Below, in pieces: positions 42,872 to 51,416 of a stretch of DNA of 64,000 nucleotides; position 1 is the stretch's first letter; each line of letters starts with the position of its first letter. The position numbers and the translations under genes were made by a program. Below the pieces are notes generated by a model, which was not told the origin of the DNA, did not search any database, and worked only from the letters and a program-made list of their open reading frames with translations. Source of the DNA: Methanoregula sp. (lineage in GTDB: Archaea; Halobacteriota; Methanomicrobia; Methanomicrobiales; Methanospirillaceae); the NCBI GenBank assembly GCA_041645435.1, contig JBAZQB010000005.1:124001-188000 (forward strand), read 5' to 3'.

Positions 42872-44082
42872 TGGCAACGTTGTCTGAGAGGATCCTGGGG
42901 GGACAGGCAGGAGAATATGTGGACCGGAAGGTGGACCGTGCCTATGTTCACGATGGCACGGGGGTCCTCACGCTCGAGGCATGGAAACGTATCGGCAGTG
43001 ACCAGCTGACGGATACAACCCGGCTCTCCATGCTCTTTGATCACATCGTACCGGCTAACAACAGCACAACGGCAACGCTCCAGCATGAGCTGCGTGAATT
43101 CGCCCGCGGTTCATTCATGCACTTCTCCGATGTGGGATGCGGGATCTGCCACCAGATCATGAGCGAGGGTGTTGTGCTTCCTGGGGAGGTTGTTGTCGGT
43201 GCGGATTCGCACAGCTGCACACTGGGCGCATTCGGGGCATTTTCAACCGGTGTCGGTGCAACGGATATGGCGGCAATCTGGCTGACCGGGGAGACCTGGT
43301 TCCGCGTGCCGGAGACGATCGGAATACACCTGTCAGGAACGTTTTCCGGTGCTGCGGAAGCTAAAGATCTTGCCCTGACCTGTGTGAGCCGGCTGGGTAT
43401 GGACGGTGCTACCTATAAGGCACTGGAATTTATCGGAAACGGAGTTGCCGGGCTCTCCATGGATGAACGGCTCGTGCTGAGTAACCTTTCGGTAGAGACC
43501 GGGGCAAAGACCGGTATGTTCTATGCTGATGATGTGACGGTGCAGTATCTTGCCCGGGCCGGTCAGACCGTAAAACAGCAGGTGCCGGAGACCTGCACTT
43601 ATGTCCAGGAACTCTCCATTGACCTGTCGGAGATTGTCCCGCTCGTAGCAGTTCCGCACCGGGTTGATACCGTCAGACCCGTGCAGGAGATCGCCGGTCT
43701 CCCGATCGATCAGGTCTTTGTCGGCACCTGCACGAACGGACGGTATTCCGATCTTGCACGGTTCGCCCGGACGGTCAAAGGAAAGAGTGTGGCCGTGCGG
43801 ACGATTGTCGTCCCGGCCTCCAAAGCGGTGCTGGCAGAAGCGATCAGGACTGGCGTGCTTGCCGATCTCGTGGATGCCGGTTGCACGATCGGAACCCCCG
43901 GTTGCGGCCCCTGCCTCGGTTCGCATATGGGTGTGCTGGGAGAAGGGGAAGTCTGTCTTTCAACGGCAAACCGGAATTTCAGGAACCGGATGGGTGTCGG
44001 AGGCCTGATCTACCTCGGCTCGGTTGCCACGGCAGCAGCCAGTGCACTTGAAGGCGAAATTACCGAACCGGAGGTGTGCTGA
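42871..44082 (+). CDS. aksD: homoaconitase large subunit
   Basis: 403 residues from the ATG at 42871 (TAATG overlap with aksA); the longer frame upstream is out of keeping with the family. Cluster Cys and family motifs: F-D-H-I-V-P-A-N, G-A-D-S-H-S-C-T-L-G-A-F, V-G-T-C-T-N-G-R and G-T-P-G-C-G-P-C-L-G. The [4Fe-4S] dehydratase isomerises homocitrate to homoisocitrate and also handles the longer-chain intermediates. Complex with AksE. Confidence 0.92.
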   Translation: MATLSERILGGQAGEYVDRKVDRAYVHDGTGVLTLEAWKRIGSDQLTDTTRLSMLFDHIVPANNSTTATLQHELREFARGSFMHFSDVGCGICHQIMSEGVVLPGEVVVGADSHSCTLGAFGAFSTGVGATDMAAIWLTGETWFRVPETIGIHLSGTFSGAAEAKDLALTCVSRLGMDGATYKALEFIGNGVAGLSMDERLVLSNLSVETGAKTGMFYADDVTVQYLARAGQTVKQQVPETCTYVQELSIDLSEIVPLVAVPHRVDTVRPVQEIAGLPIDQVFVGTCTNGRYSDLARFARTVKGKSVAVRTIVVPASKAVLAEAIRTGVLADLVDAGCTIGTPGCGPCLGSHMGVLGEGEVCLSTANRNFRNRMGVGGLIYLGSVATAAASALEGEITEPEVC

Positions 44083-44552
44083 TGCAGGGTAAAGGGCGTG
44101 CAGTCTGCGTGGGGCCGGATCTCGATACAGACCTGGTGATCGCCGGGCGTTACCTGCGGACAAAGGATCACCGTATCTGGGTTGAGCACGTGTTTGAGGA
44201 CCTTGATCCCTCGCTCGCCCCCCTGCTTAACGAATCGGTGATTGTGGCAGGAAAGAATTTCGGCTGCGGCTCATCGCGGGAGCAGGCGGCGATTGCGATC
44301 CGGGAAGCGGGAGTTGCTGCGGTGGTGGCGCCATCCTTTGCACGGATCTTCTTCCGGAACGCTATCAACGTCGGGCTCCCGCTCATCGAATGTAACTTCA
44401 CCTGCATGGAAGGATGTCTTGTGACGTTTGATCTATCCGAGGGATGGGTTGAAGCGGAGGGAAAGAAACATTCCATCCACCCGCTTTCATCCCGCATGCA
44501 GGCGATTCTCTCTGCGGGGGGACTGGTGGAGTACTGGAGGAACCAGCGGTGA
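44082..44552 (+). CDS. aksE: homoaconitase small subunit with YLRT loop
   Basis: 156 residues from the ATG at 44082, overlapping the aksD stop as TGATG. The swivel domain has G-C-G-S-S-R-E-Q-A and, near residue 24, Y-L-R-T, the loop signature described for true methanogen homoaconitase (isopropylmalate isomerases carry other residues here). This is the main evidence that the whole cluster serves coenzyme B rather than leucine synthesis. Confidence 0.92.
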   Translation: MQGKGRAVCVGPDLDTDLVIAGRYLRTKDHRIWVEHVFEDLDPSLAPLLNESVIVAGKNFGCGSSREQAAIAIREAGVAAVVAPSFARIFFRNAINVGLPLIECNFTCMEGCLVTFDLSEGWVEAEGKKHSIHPLSSRMQAILSAGGLVEYWRNQR

Positions 44553-45349
44553 TATTTCCCGAGCAGTGCAAGCAGGTGGGGTACGCAACAACGAAACCCT
44601 GCGGGGATCTCGTGTATTTCCTGAGCCGCTGGCTAGTGCGGGATACCGGTGCGGGCTACGAACTGCTCGAAATCATTCCCGATCCCTCCGGAAGCGGCAT
44701 GATGCGTAAATTCGTATCCTCAAAGGTGATTGCAACTGTAAAAGAAACCTACCGCTACCCGGAGAAGGTGCAGATCAATGACCGGGCACGGCTGGTCGAG
44801 GTGGCGCTGGATACGGGATACCGGTGCACCATCTTCACCGGGCTTGACGAGCATATGACCTTTGTGCTCGATCCCGATCTATCGGGATTTCTTAAGATCC
44901 ATGTTTACGATGTGACACCACCCCGCCCAAGTCTTTCAGCCTGTCTCCGGGAGCTCCAGGCTGCGGGACTCTTCGGGGAACTTGATGTTATGTTTTGCCA
45001 TCATACCCGGGACATCTCGCAAGTGAAAGCAGATGTCTACCCCTGCCGTGCAGCGGGGTACACTAAAACACTCGATGCCGATTCGATGCAGGGTGGCGAG
45101 ACGGTGGCCGGCTGCCTGACCGGTTCACAGTTCTACACCGAGTGTTATGGCAAGGACTTCAGGCTGGAGAATATCTGCCCCCTGGAGTCCGCGCGGGAAG
45201 AACCATTCATCGCCCGCTGCTGCCGCTCCGAGCGCGAAGGGATTGGCATGTGGAAAGGGAAATTCGGGGCTGTTGTGCACTGGGGTGCAAGCCCGTCCCG
45301 CATCGCCCATGCGGTGGAAGAACTAGCTAACCAGTGGAGGACAAGATGA
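44549..45349 (+). CDS. conserved protein of unknown function in the aks operon
   Basis: 266 residues, family not recognised. It starts at GTG 44549, overlapping aksE by 4 bases (GTGA), after GGAGGAACC, and its last codon overlaps aksF. Visible features are C-K-Q-V-G-Y-A-T-T-K-P-C-G near the N-terminus, M-F-C-H-H-T-R-D in the middle, and a C-terminal A-R-C-C-R-S-E-R-E-G-I-G-M-W-x-G. The Cys and His pairs could bind a metal or act as redox thiols. There is no membrane segment. Its strict placement between aksE and aksF suggests a step in coenzyme B formation that is not yet assigned; this is inference. Confidence 0.75.
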   Translation: MIFPEQCKQVGYATTKPCGDLVYFLSRWLVRDTGAGYELLEIIPDPSGSGMMRKFVSSKVIATVKETYRYPEKVQINDRARLVEVALDTGYRCTIFTGLDEHMTFVLDPDLSGFLKIHVYDVTPPRPSLSACLRELQAAGLFGELDVMFCHHTRDISQVKADVYPCRAAGYTKTLDADSMQGGETVAGCLTGSQFYTECYGKDFRLENICPLESAREEPFIARCCRSEREGIGMWKGKFGAVVHWGASPSRIAHAVEELANQWRTR

Positions 45350-46323
45350 AGCGGATTGCCATTGTGGAAGGGGACGGGATCGGCCACGAGGTGATTCCGG
45401 TTGCCCAAAAAGCGCTCGAACTGCTCCATCCGGAGTTCGATTATTTCACGGTGGACGTAGGATATGGCATGTGGGAGCGGACAGGCTGCCCGTGTGCTGA
45501 CAAGGAGATCCGGGAACTCAAAGGAGCAGATGCGATCCTGTTCGGGGCGATCACTACCCCTCCGATGAAGGATTACCAGAGCGTGGTGTTGCGGATAAGA
45601 AAGGCACTCGATCTGTATGCAAACCTTCGTCCCGTAAAAGACGGCGGTTTTGATATCATGATCGTGCGAGAGAATACCGAGGGGCTCTATTCCGGTATCG
45701 AAGAGAGCAGCGTGGACCGTGCGACTACCCTGCGTGTTGTTACCCGGACAGGGACGGAACGGATTGTCCGTATGGCAATTACACTTGCCCGGCAGCGGCG
45801 GAAACTGCTGACGATCGGTCACAAGGCCAACGTGCTCAAGTCCGATGTACTCTTCCGCGACATCTGCATTGCCGAGGCAAAGGAAGCCGGGATTTCTTAC
45901 AATGACAAGTTTATCGATGCCCTCTCGCTCGATGTGCTCCAGCACCCGGCATCCTACGATGTCGTGGTCACGACCAACATCTTCGGGGATATCCTGTCGG
46001 ATGTCGCCTCGTACCTTGTCGGGGGGCTGGGACTGGTGCCGAGCGCAAATATCGGCGAGCATTATGCCCTTTTCGAGCCGGTGCATGGCAGCGCCCCGGA
46101 TATTGCCGGCAAGAACCTCGCCAATCCCATTGCTGCCCTGCGGAGTGCGGGGATGCTCCTGACCTATATCGGGGATGCAGAGGGAGAGAATCATATTGAA
46201 TCGGCGATACGGGCTGTGCTTGCACAGGGTATAAAGACCCGGGATCTCGGCGGTTCAGCGGGAACGAAGGAATTTGGGGAGGCGGTGCTCCGCATGCTGG
46301 AGCAGACAGGCAGGGGTGCCTGA
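45346..46323 (+). CDS. aksF: homoisocitrate dehydrogenase (coenzyme B pathway)
   Basis: 325 residues from the ATG at 45346 (ATGA overlap, GGAGGACAAG upstream). Family motifs of beta-decarboxylating dehydrogenases: E-G-D-G-I-G-H-E-V near residue 8, N-L-R-P-V-K-D in place of the usual N-x-R-P, R-E-N-T-E-G-L-Y, and G-D-I-L-S-D-V-A-S-Y with the metal-binding Asp residues. It oxidatively decarboxylates homoisocitrate and its homologues, yielding 2-oxoadipate, 2-oxopimelate and finally 2-oxosuberate. Confidence 0.92.
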   Translation: MKRIAIVEGDGIGHEVIPVAQKALELLHPEFDYFTVDVGYGMWERTGCPCADKEIRELKGADAILFGAITTPPMKDYQSVVLRIRKALDLYANLRPVKDGGFDIMIVRENTEGLYSGIEESSVDRATTLRVVTRTGTERIVRMAITLARQRRKLLTIGHKANVLKSDVLFRDICIAEAKEAGISYNDKFIDALSLDVLQHPASYDVVVTTNIFGDILSDVASYLVGGLGLVPSANIGEHYALFEPVHGSAPDIAGKNLANPIAALRSAGMLLTYIGDAEGENHIESAIRAVLAQGIKTRDLGGSAGTKEFGEAVLRMLEQTGRGA

Positions 46324-46649
46324 TGTTTGCACAAAAACAGGGTTCCGGGTATATACCGGTTACTGAGGGAATCGCCAGAAAAACGCTGGTCCACGGCAAA
46401 AATACCCTTATGACCGAATTCGTACTGAAAAAGGATGCAGTTCTCCCCGCTCACCAGCACCCGCAGGAACAGACCGGGTACCTGGTTTCCGGTCATATGT
46501 TCCTCACGATCGGAGACACGGTGCAGGAGGTGCGGCCCGGTGACAGCTGGATGATTCCGGGGAATGTGGAGCACCGGGCAAGGATAGTTGCTGATTCGGT
46601 AGCAGTCGAGGTATTCTCTCCGGTCAGGGATGACTACCTGCCGGGATAG
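46323..46649 (+). CDS. small cupin protein at the end of the aks operon
   Basis: 108 residues, a single cupin barrel with both metal motifs intact: P-A-H-Q-H-P-Q-E-Q-T-G-Y and W-M-I-P-G-N-V-E-H-R-A, giving His, His, Gln/Glu and His ligands. The ATG overlaps the aksF stop as TGATG, so it is translated with the coenzyme B enzymes. It may act on an aldehyde or thiol intermediate, or be a passenger; nothing in the sequence decides. Confidence 0.8.
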   Translation: MFAQKQGSGYIPVTEGIARKTLVHGKNTLMTEFVLKKDAVLPAHQHPQEQTGYLVSGHMFLTIGDTVQEVRPGDSWMIPGNVEHRARIVADSVAVEVFSPVRDDYLPG

Positions 46650-46682
46650 CGGTTTATTATGGTTAGAATTTCTTGCATTGTA

Positions 46683-46842
46683 AAAAAACCTTTTTTCACG
46701 TAATATATTGCCCCCCTCTTCGCGCCACCTGTCCCCCGCTGGGGGACGGGCGCAGTGCGATAGCCCGAGAAGGTTACAGGTAATACGTTGTCCTCGCAAT
46801 GGGGGAGTGCCCCAGTGGCGGGGGCAAAGCCCCCGGGAGTTA
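46683..46842 (+). repeat. dispersed repeat module B, copy 1
   Basis: Runs from CCTTTTTTCACGTAATATATTG to the end of a GGGGGCAAAGCCCCC hairpin. A second hairpin, GTCCCCC-GCT-GGGGGAC, lies near 46771 on the line of CGCGCCACCT. Copies are at 59401-59553 in the same orientation and 54606-54755 inverted. Confidence 0.85.
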
Positions 46843-46914
46843 TTCATGGCCCTTTGGGCTACAGGTGGCCATGGATATGACTTATCCATAGTAGCGTCAG
46901 AGTTTTCTCAATGT

Positions 46915-47150
46915 TTCTCATGAAAATCAGATTATTTGGAAAAAATGGAGATGTATCCTTTCTACAACTGCGATGAACCCCGCCGCACCAAAAAGGGACG
47001 CCCCCGCGGTGGTTTTGATGAATAATCTGTTGAAACCTCATTGCCCCTCCGTGCCTAAAGAGAGGTCCTGAGGCGGGGAAGAATCATAAAACGATTTTCA
47101 TGGTTTGGGTGTGAACTTAATCGTTCATGCCCGTTTCTACAGAGCAGAAT
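46915..47150 (+). repeat. dispersed repeat module A, copy 1
   Basis: About 230 bases from CTCATGAAAATCAGATTATT to GTTTCTACAGAGCAG. Its reverse complement is present at 59165-59400. It contains a small reading frame at 46945-47025. It lies immediately downstream of module B copy 1, between the convergent cupin and ArcS-core genes. Confidence 0.85.
46945..47025 (+). CDS. 26-codon AT-hook-like reading frame within repeat module A
   Basis: The frame reads M-E-M-Y-P-F-Y-N-C-D-E-P-R-R-T-K-K-G-R-P, then R-G-G-F-D-E and a TAA. K-K-G-R-P-R-G-G matches the AT-hook core (G-R-P within basic residues), a minor-groove DNA-binding motif. The same frame is present in the other copy of module A with five base differences over 81 bases, two of them silent. 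It could be a real micropeptide or the leftover start or end of a transposase. No ribosome-binding sequence is obvious. Confidence 0.3.
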   Translation: MEMYPFYNCDEPRRTKKGRPRGGFDE

Positions 47151-47158
47151 TTCTCTAT

Positions 47159-47806
47159 CTACTTCTTTTCCAGCCGCTCATTCCGGAACCGGATCAGCGC
47201 ATCGCAGAACTCACCCAGGTACTTCTCCATCGAGAGGCTGCCTTCCTGGAATGAGCAGTCCCCTTCCTCAATTACCTTGTTGATAATGTCCCGGGTGGGA
47301 AGGAGCAGGTCTATTGGCACTCCGGCCTTTTCTGATCCCCGGATCAGTGCTTCCCTAAAGAGCCCGATACTGTAACCAATGCGATATTTGTACACATTCC
47401 GGGTCTTATCGAGATAGCCGGCAACCCGTTCGGTCTCTATGCGGAGAAAATCGTCCTTTACCTTGTCGTCATTGCATTTCCCGAGCATGTACTTGTAATG
47501 GGCATATGGGTACATGGTCTCAAGTTCGGCAGGCACAATCCCGCAGGTCCCGAAGATCACGATATGGTACTGCGATGGTTCCAGCACCTGCGAGATGATC
47601 ATCCGGATCAACTGGTGGCTCGGGCTCGCACTGTAGGGTTTCCGCACCGCACAGGGCATGAAGATCGCAATATCTTTCGGTGCCACCTCGTATTCGTCGA
47701 TGATATAACGGTATGACTTCTCAAACTCAGGAAGATAAAAGGGGGGATCCGTAAGGAGGGGATGTTCGTCCTTATCCGGTATCTTCAGGTCTTCCTGGTT
47801 TCCCAT
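47159..47806 (-). CDS. stand-alone archaeosine-synthase core-domain protein (DUF5591)
   Basis: 215 residues. It contains P-C-A-V-R-K-P-Y-S-A-S-P-S-H, an exact fit to the core motif P-C-x3-K-P-Y-x2-S-x2-H of archaeosine synthase ArcS, and the downstream G-I-V-P-A-E-L-E-T-M-Y-P-A/Y-x-x-H-Y segment typical of DUF5591. ArcS converts preQ0 at position 15 of archaeal tRNA towards archaeosine. Full ArcS also has TGT-like and PUA domains, which are absent here, so this is either a split ArcS subunit or a relative with another amidation or lyase role. No tRNA-guanine transglycosylase gene is in the window. Confidence 0.8.
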   Translation of the reverse strand: MGNQEDLKIPDKDEHPLLTDPPFYLPEFEKSYRYIIDEYEVAPKDIAIFMPCAVRKPYSASPSHQLIRMIISQVLEPSQYHIVIFGTCGIVPAELETMYPYAHYKYMLGKCNDDKVKDDFLRIETERVAGYLDKTRNVYKYRIGYSIGLFREALIRGSEKAGVPIDLLLPTRDIINKVIEEGDCSFQEGSLSMEKYLGEFCDALIRFRNERLEKK

Positions 47807-48041
47807 AGCTGTTCCCTACCAGATCGGTTTTAAGAATACAAGAATCAAGCGCCCGGTCGTAACAGGTATTGATCAGGTATCCCTGCTCGGTAATCCCTCA
47901 TCGCGAATCGTTTCACTCCTTTTTTTAAGATGATGACTGTATTTCCTGTCATTAATCTGCGATGTTCAGGAATTTCCCCGTCCATAGCATTAATCAGGAT
48001 CAACGGTAAACCAGTATTTTAGCAGAAACACGGGCACAAAA

Positions 48042-48431
48042 ATGTTCGAGCAATTCTTTGAACACGATACAAGCGGCGTCTTAAAAGGGCTCACTCTCGA
48101 ATGGAAATGCCCCAAATGCGAAGGACTTAATTTCAAACTCATCTTAAAAGAGCAGCGGAATAACGGTGAATATCACACCCGCTGCCGGTACTGCAAGGCA
48201 AAATACCGGGTGGACTATCCTGTTCCCAAAAGGGCAATCGAGGGAGAAGAAGAGTTCCTGGAACGATTGTCCCATGAAGATTTTACCCGCGAAGAAGAAC
48301 TGGACATGATCACGGACTTTGCGGAAATTGCGGCATTAAAAGTTGATCGCGCCCCCCCGGGGGTCATCAAAGAGAAACAAAAAGCCCTCGAAGAAAAGAT
48401 TACCTTTGCAAAACGGCGCAGGCGGTTATGA
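48042..48431 (+). CDS. zinc-ribbon protein of unknown function
   Basis: 129 residues. A zinc ribbon is formed by W-K-C-P-K-C-E near residue 23 and T-R-C-R-Y-C-K-A-K near residue 49. The C-terminal half is helical and charged and ends in K-R-R-R-R-L. The ribbon-plus-helix layout suggests nucleic acid or ribosome association, which is inference. The neighbours give no clue. Confidence 0.7.
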   Translation: MFEQFFEHDTSGVLKGLTLEWKCPKCEGLNFKLILKEQRNNGEYHTRCRYCKAKYRVDYPVPKRAIEGEEEFLERLSHEDFTREEELDMITDFAEIAALKVDRAPPGVIKEKQKALEEKITFAKRRRRL

Positions 48432-48723
48432 TCCGGCTGCCCTTCATCCTGCACGACAAACCCGAAGTGCCTGAGAAATTCGTTTAAATCCAGTCATGGA
48501 TAATGGACCCCCCCCTACACTCACAGCAACGATGACCGGAGTGGATACAAAACCCGATACACCGGGCCCTGTTGTTCCGGCAATTATCACAAAAGTATAA
48601 ATGATCAGAAATAGCATCCCCTCAATACCTGAAGTATCCGGTTGATGCAGCCGGGGATACGGGCAGATGGAAGGGGAACCGGCCAGGACCTGCCTTCTGG
48701 TGTTAATCCCTTAAAAGTGTACC
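48432..48723. other. intergenic region upstream of cheC
   Basis: 292 bases. A TATA-like AGTATAAATG at about 48595-48604 may be the cheC promoter. A 34-codon frame at 48496-48600 (Pro- and Thr-rich, ending I-I-T-K-V) is present but lacks a ribosome-binding sequence and is not called. Confidence 0.4.
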
Positions 48724-49344
48724 ATGGAATTTACTGCTGTTCAGATGGATGCGTTGCAGGAACTCGCCAATATTGGTTCTGCACATTCGGCTACTACACT
48801 ATCGCAGATGCTTAACACCAACATCGGCATGAGTGTGCCTAAGATAGATGTTATCGATATCTCAAAAGTGGGAGAATTCGTTACGGATGAATTGACCACT
48901 ATGGTCATCTTTGAGCTCCAGGGGGATATCCCGCACGGGGGATATTTAATCCTGCATTTTCCCCGCGACTCTGCCAAACGCACCGCAAATATCATGGAGG
49001 GGACTTCGGAATTCGACCACTCGTTCAGTGAGATGGACCAGAGTGCGATCCTCGAAGTCGGCAACATTATGATCTCATCTTTTTTAAGCGCAACTTCCGA
49101 TCTCATCGGCATGGTTATGCTCCCTTCCCCCCCGGTTCTTGTTGTTGATATGGCGCACGCGGCCATCACTTCTCTTGTTGCCCAGATGACCGTAGAAGTG
49201 GATGATGTGATCCTTTTTCGTGTCCAGCTGACCTCAGATGAACACAAAATTGCCGGAAATATTCTCATCTTCCTCGAAGTCAACACGCTCCAGCAGATCG
49301 CGTTACGTCTCGAAGCCATGACGAAAAGTGAAATGACTGCTTAA
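48724..49344 (+). CDS. cheC: CheC-type CheY-P phosphatase
   Basis: 206 residues of the CheC/CheX/FliY family. Two active-site motifs of the form E-x2-N are present: E13-L-A-N16-I-G in the first helix and E-V-G-N-I in the second half, so both phosphatase sites look intact. CheC dephosphorylates phospho-CheY in chemotaxis. No other chemotaxis or archaellum genes are in the window, so here it may serve a separate two-component circuit. Confidence 0.88.
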   Translation: MEFTAVQMDALQELANIGSAHSATTLSQMLNTNIGMSVPKIDVIDISKVGEFVTDELTTMVIFELQGDIPHGGYLILHFPRDSAKRTANIMEGTSEFDHSFSEMDQSAILEVGNIMISSFLSATSDLIGMVMLPSPPVLVVDMAHAAITSLVAQMTVEVDDVILFRVQLTSDEHKIAGNILIFLEVNTLQQIALRLEAMTKSEMTA

Positions 49345-49504
49345 GCACAGTTTACCCGGGATACACCTGCCGGACAAATATCCATTTTCCATCGACCTTT
49401 TCTTCATGGAGATTACACCCTGCCCGGACAGGGAATTTCCGTATCATTCCGCAATCTATTCAAGACCCCCCGTAAGAGTATTACGATCAAGAGTGTGGTG
49501 TGGG

Positions 49505-50074
49505 ATGGAATCGGTTGTTCTGGGTGGATTGGTATTACCCTTCATTATCCTGATCGCACGGATCGTTGAGACCAGTCTTGAAACGGTCAGGACGATCTAC
49601 ATCAACCGGGGGCATGCAAACCTTGCTGCCTGTATTGGCATAATAAAAACCGGCATCTGGCTGCTCTCTACCGGTCTGGTGCTCACCAACCTGTCGGATT
49701 ACCTGAATCTCTTTGCCTATCTTGCCGGCTATGGTCTCGGGACTCTGCTCGGCATGGAGATCGAGAAGATGATCTCCCTTGGGTATGTGATCGTCCGGCT
49801 CTTTATCCCGGCTGATCCCCAACCGCTCATAACCGAGCTCGCTACCCTCGGGTATGGTATGACCCGGATCGAGGGAACGGGCAGTTTCTCATCTACGGTG
49901 ACGATTGTCTTCATGATTGTGCCCCGTTCAGAACTCGGACGGCTGATGGGCATACTCTCGCGGGAATATCCTGAAATTCTTTATACCGTAGAAGATGTGC
50001 GCAATATCAAGGAAGGTGCGAAGATCTTCCACAAGGATGCAAAGAGCCGGATACTCGGATTTTTCGGGCTCTGA
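49505..50074 (+). CDS. UPF0316/DUF5698-type membrane protein
   Basis: 189 residues from the ATG at 49505. Three membrane segments fill residues 5-95, with the family segment E-T-S-L-E-T-V-R-T-I-Y-I-N-R-G near residue 17, followed by a cytoplasmic DUF2179-like domain (G-Y-G-M-T-R-I-E-G-T-G and V-P-R-S-E-L). Such proteins are conserved in bacteria and archaea without a proven role; a small-molecule or nucleotide sensing function of the DUF2179 domain has been suggested. Monocistronic. Confidence 0.78.
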   Translation: MESVVLGGLVLPFIILIARIVETSLETVRTIYINRGHANLAACIGIIKTGIWLLSTGLVLTNLSDYLNLFAYLAGYGLGTLLGMEIEKMISLGYVIVRLFIPADPQPLITELATLGYGMTRIEGTGSFSSTVTIVFMIVPRSELGRLMGILSREYPEILYTVEDVRNIKEGAKIFHKDAKSRILGFFGL

Positions 50075-50164
50075 ATCTTTAGCGCCTTCTTTTTCCTCAA
50101 ACAAAAGTTCTATGTTCTGTCCCATCCACGTAACTCGTTATGGGGTGTTCGGGGATGACGTGCG

Positions 50165-50617
50165 ATGAACGGTAGAGATAAAATTCCCATTTACAATGCC
50201 CGCACGGGAAGAACAGAAGATGTACCTCCGGTGGTAAAAACCGATGCAGAATGGCGGGCACTTCTCACCACGGAACAGTATGACGTGGCGCGAAAAAAGG
50301 GCACGGAATACCCATTTACCGGTAAATATCATGCATTCAAAGAGCATGGCATCTTCACCTGTGCCTGTTGCGGTACCGACCTGTTCGAATCGGCTTCCAA
50401 ATTCGATTCCGGCACCGGTTGGCCCAGCTTCTCTGCTCCCGTATCGGAACTCAACATCCGCACCCACACGGATAACTCTGGCGGGATGAGACGCACCGAA
50501 GTGCTCTGTTCCCGGTGCGGGGCTCACCTGGGGCACGTCTTTGACGACGGTCCTGCCCCTACGGGCAAACGCTATTGCATGAACTCGGCGGCGTTGGATT
50601 TCCTTAAACGGCCATAA
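50165..50617 (+). CDS. msrB: peptide-methionine (R)-S-oxide reductase
   Basis: 150 residues. Zinc Cys pairs C-A-C-C-G and C-S-R-C-G, the substrate loop S-G-T-G-W-P-S-F, G-H-V-F-D-D-G-P and the catalytic Cys in R-Y-C-M-N-S-A-A-L are all present. It repairs oxidised methionine residues, consistent with oxidative-stress functions elsewhere in the window (katG, ferritin-like protein). Confidence 0.95.
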   Translation: MNGRDKIPIYNARTGRTEDVPPVVKTDAEWRALLTTEQYDVARKKGTEYPFTGKYHAFKEHGIFTCACCGTDLFESASKFDSGTGWPSFSAPVSELNIRTHTDNSGGMRRTEVLCSRCGAHLGHVFDDGPAPTGKRYCMNSAALDFLKRP

Positions 50618-50721
50618 CTTCCCGGACATAATATCCTGCCCGTGATAATCCCCGTCACGTCATAAGAAAAACCTCCAATGCGTGATCTTATCAGATTTCC
50701 CGACCCAGTATATTAAGACAA

Positions 50722-51282
50722 ATGGATCTTCTGATACCGGCCGTGATTGGCATTGGCCTTTCTATGGACTGTTTTGCCGTGTCGCTTGCCATCGGTACGA
50801 CAACAAAAACCCGGCTGATTTTCGCTGCGGTAATCATCGCGGTATTTTTTGGTGTGTTCCAGGCAGGTATGACCGTCATAGGATGGCTGGCCGGGTCATC
50901 CATTATCAGATTCATTTCTGCCTGGGATCACTGGATTGCGTTTATCCTGCTTGCCATAGTTGGCGGGAAGATGATATGGGAGGGTGTATGCGGAGGCGAA
51001 GAGGAGGCCCGTATCGAGGTTGTCCAGCTGGTCCCGGTGATCGTTTTATCTCTTGCAACCAGCATCGATGCCCTTGCTGTTGGTGTCAGTTTCGGGGTAC
51101 TTCAGACCGCAGTGCTCATACCTGCCATTATCATCGGGGCGGTCTGTTTTGCGATCTCGTTTGCCGGTGTGATGCTGGGCGAGCGGCTTGAAGATATTCT
51201 TGGCAACAAAATGGAGATAATCGGCGGTGTTATCCTCATTCTGATCGGAATAAATATCATTGGTGAACACCAGTTCTGGTAA
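50722..51282 (+). CDS. mntP: MntP-type manganese efflux pump
   Basis: 186 residues with six membrane segments in two repeats. The Asp-containing motifs G-L-S-M-D16-C-F-A-V-S-L-A and T-S-I-D-A-L-A-V-G-V-S in segments 1 and 4 are the family signature. MntP exports Mn(II). The family call is secure; the ion specificity is by homology. Confidence 0.88.
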   Translation: MDLLIPAVIGIGLSMDCFAVSLAIGTTTKTRLIFAAVIIAVFFGVFQAGMTVIGWLAGSSIIRFISAWDHWIAFILLAIVGGKMIWEGVCGGEEEARIEVVQLVPVIVLSLATSIDALAVGVSFGVLQTAVLIPAIIIGAVCFAISFAGVMLGERLEDILGNKMEIIGGVILILIGINIIGEHQFW

Positions 51283-51416
51283 AAACCAGGTTTTTCCCGG
51301 ATGGTCATACCGGAACGCCGTATTGTGGAATGTGTACTGAATCGTTGTATTGAAACGATAAAATAAAAAAAAGATTGGATGCTTTTTACGCATCCCTGCC
51401 ACACAGGGTCGTCAGC

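Noticed and set aside
51281..51295. Inverted repeat AAAAACC-A-GGTTTTT after mntP as a terminator
   Set aside because: The single-base loop cannot form a full stem. The T-run may still end transcription, but the evidence is thin.
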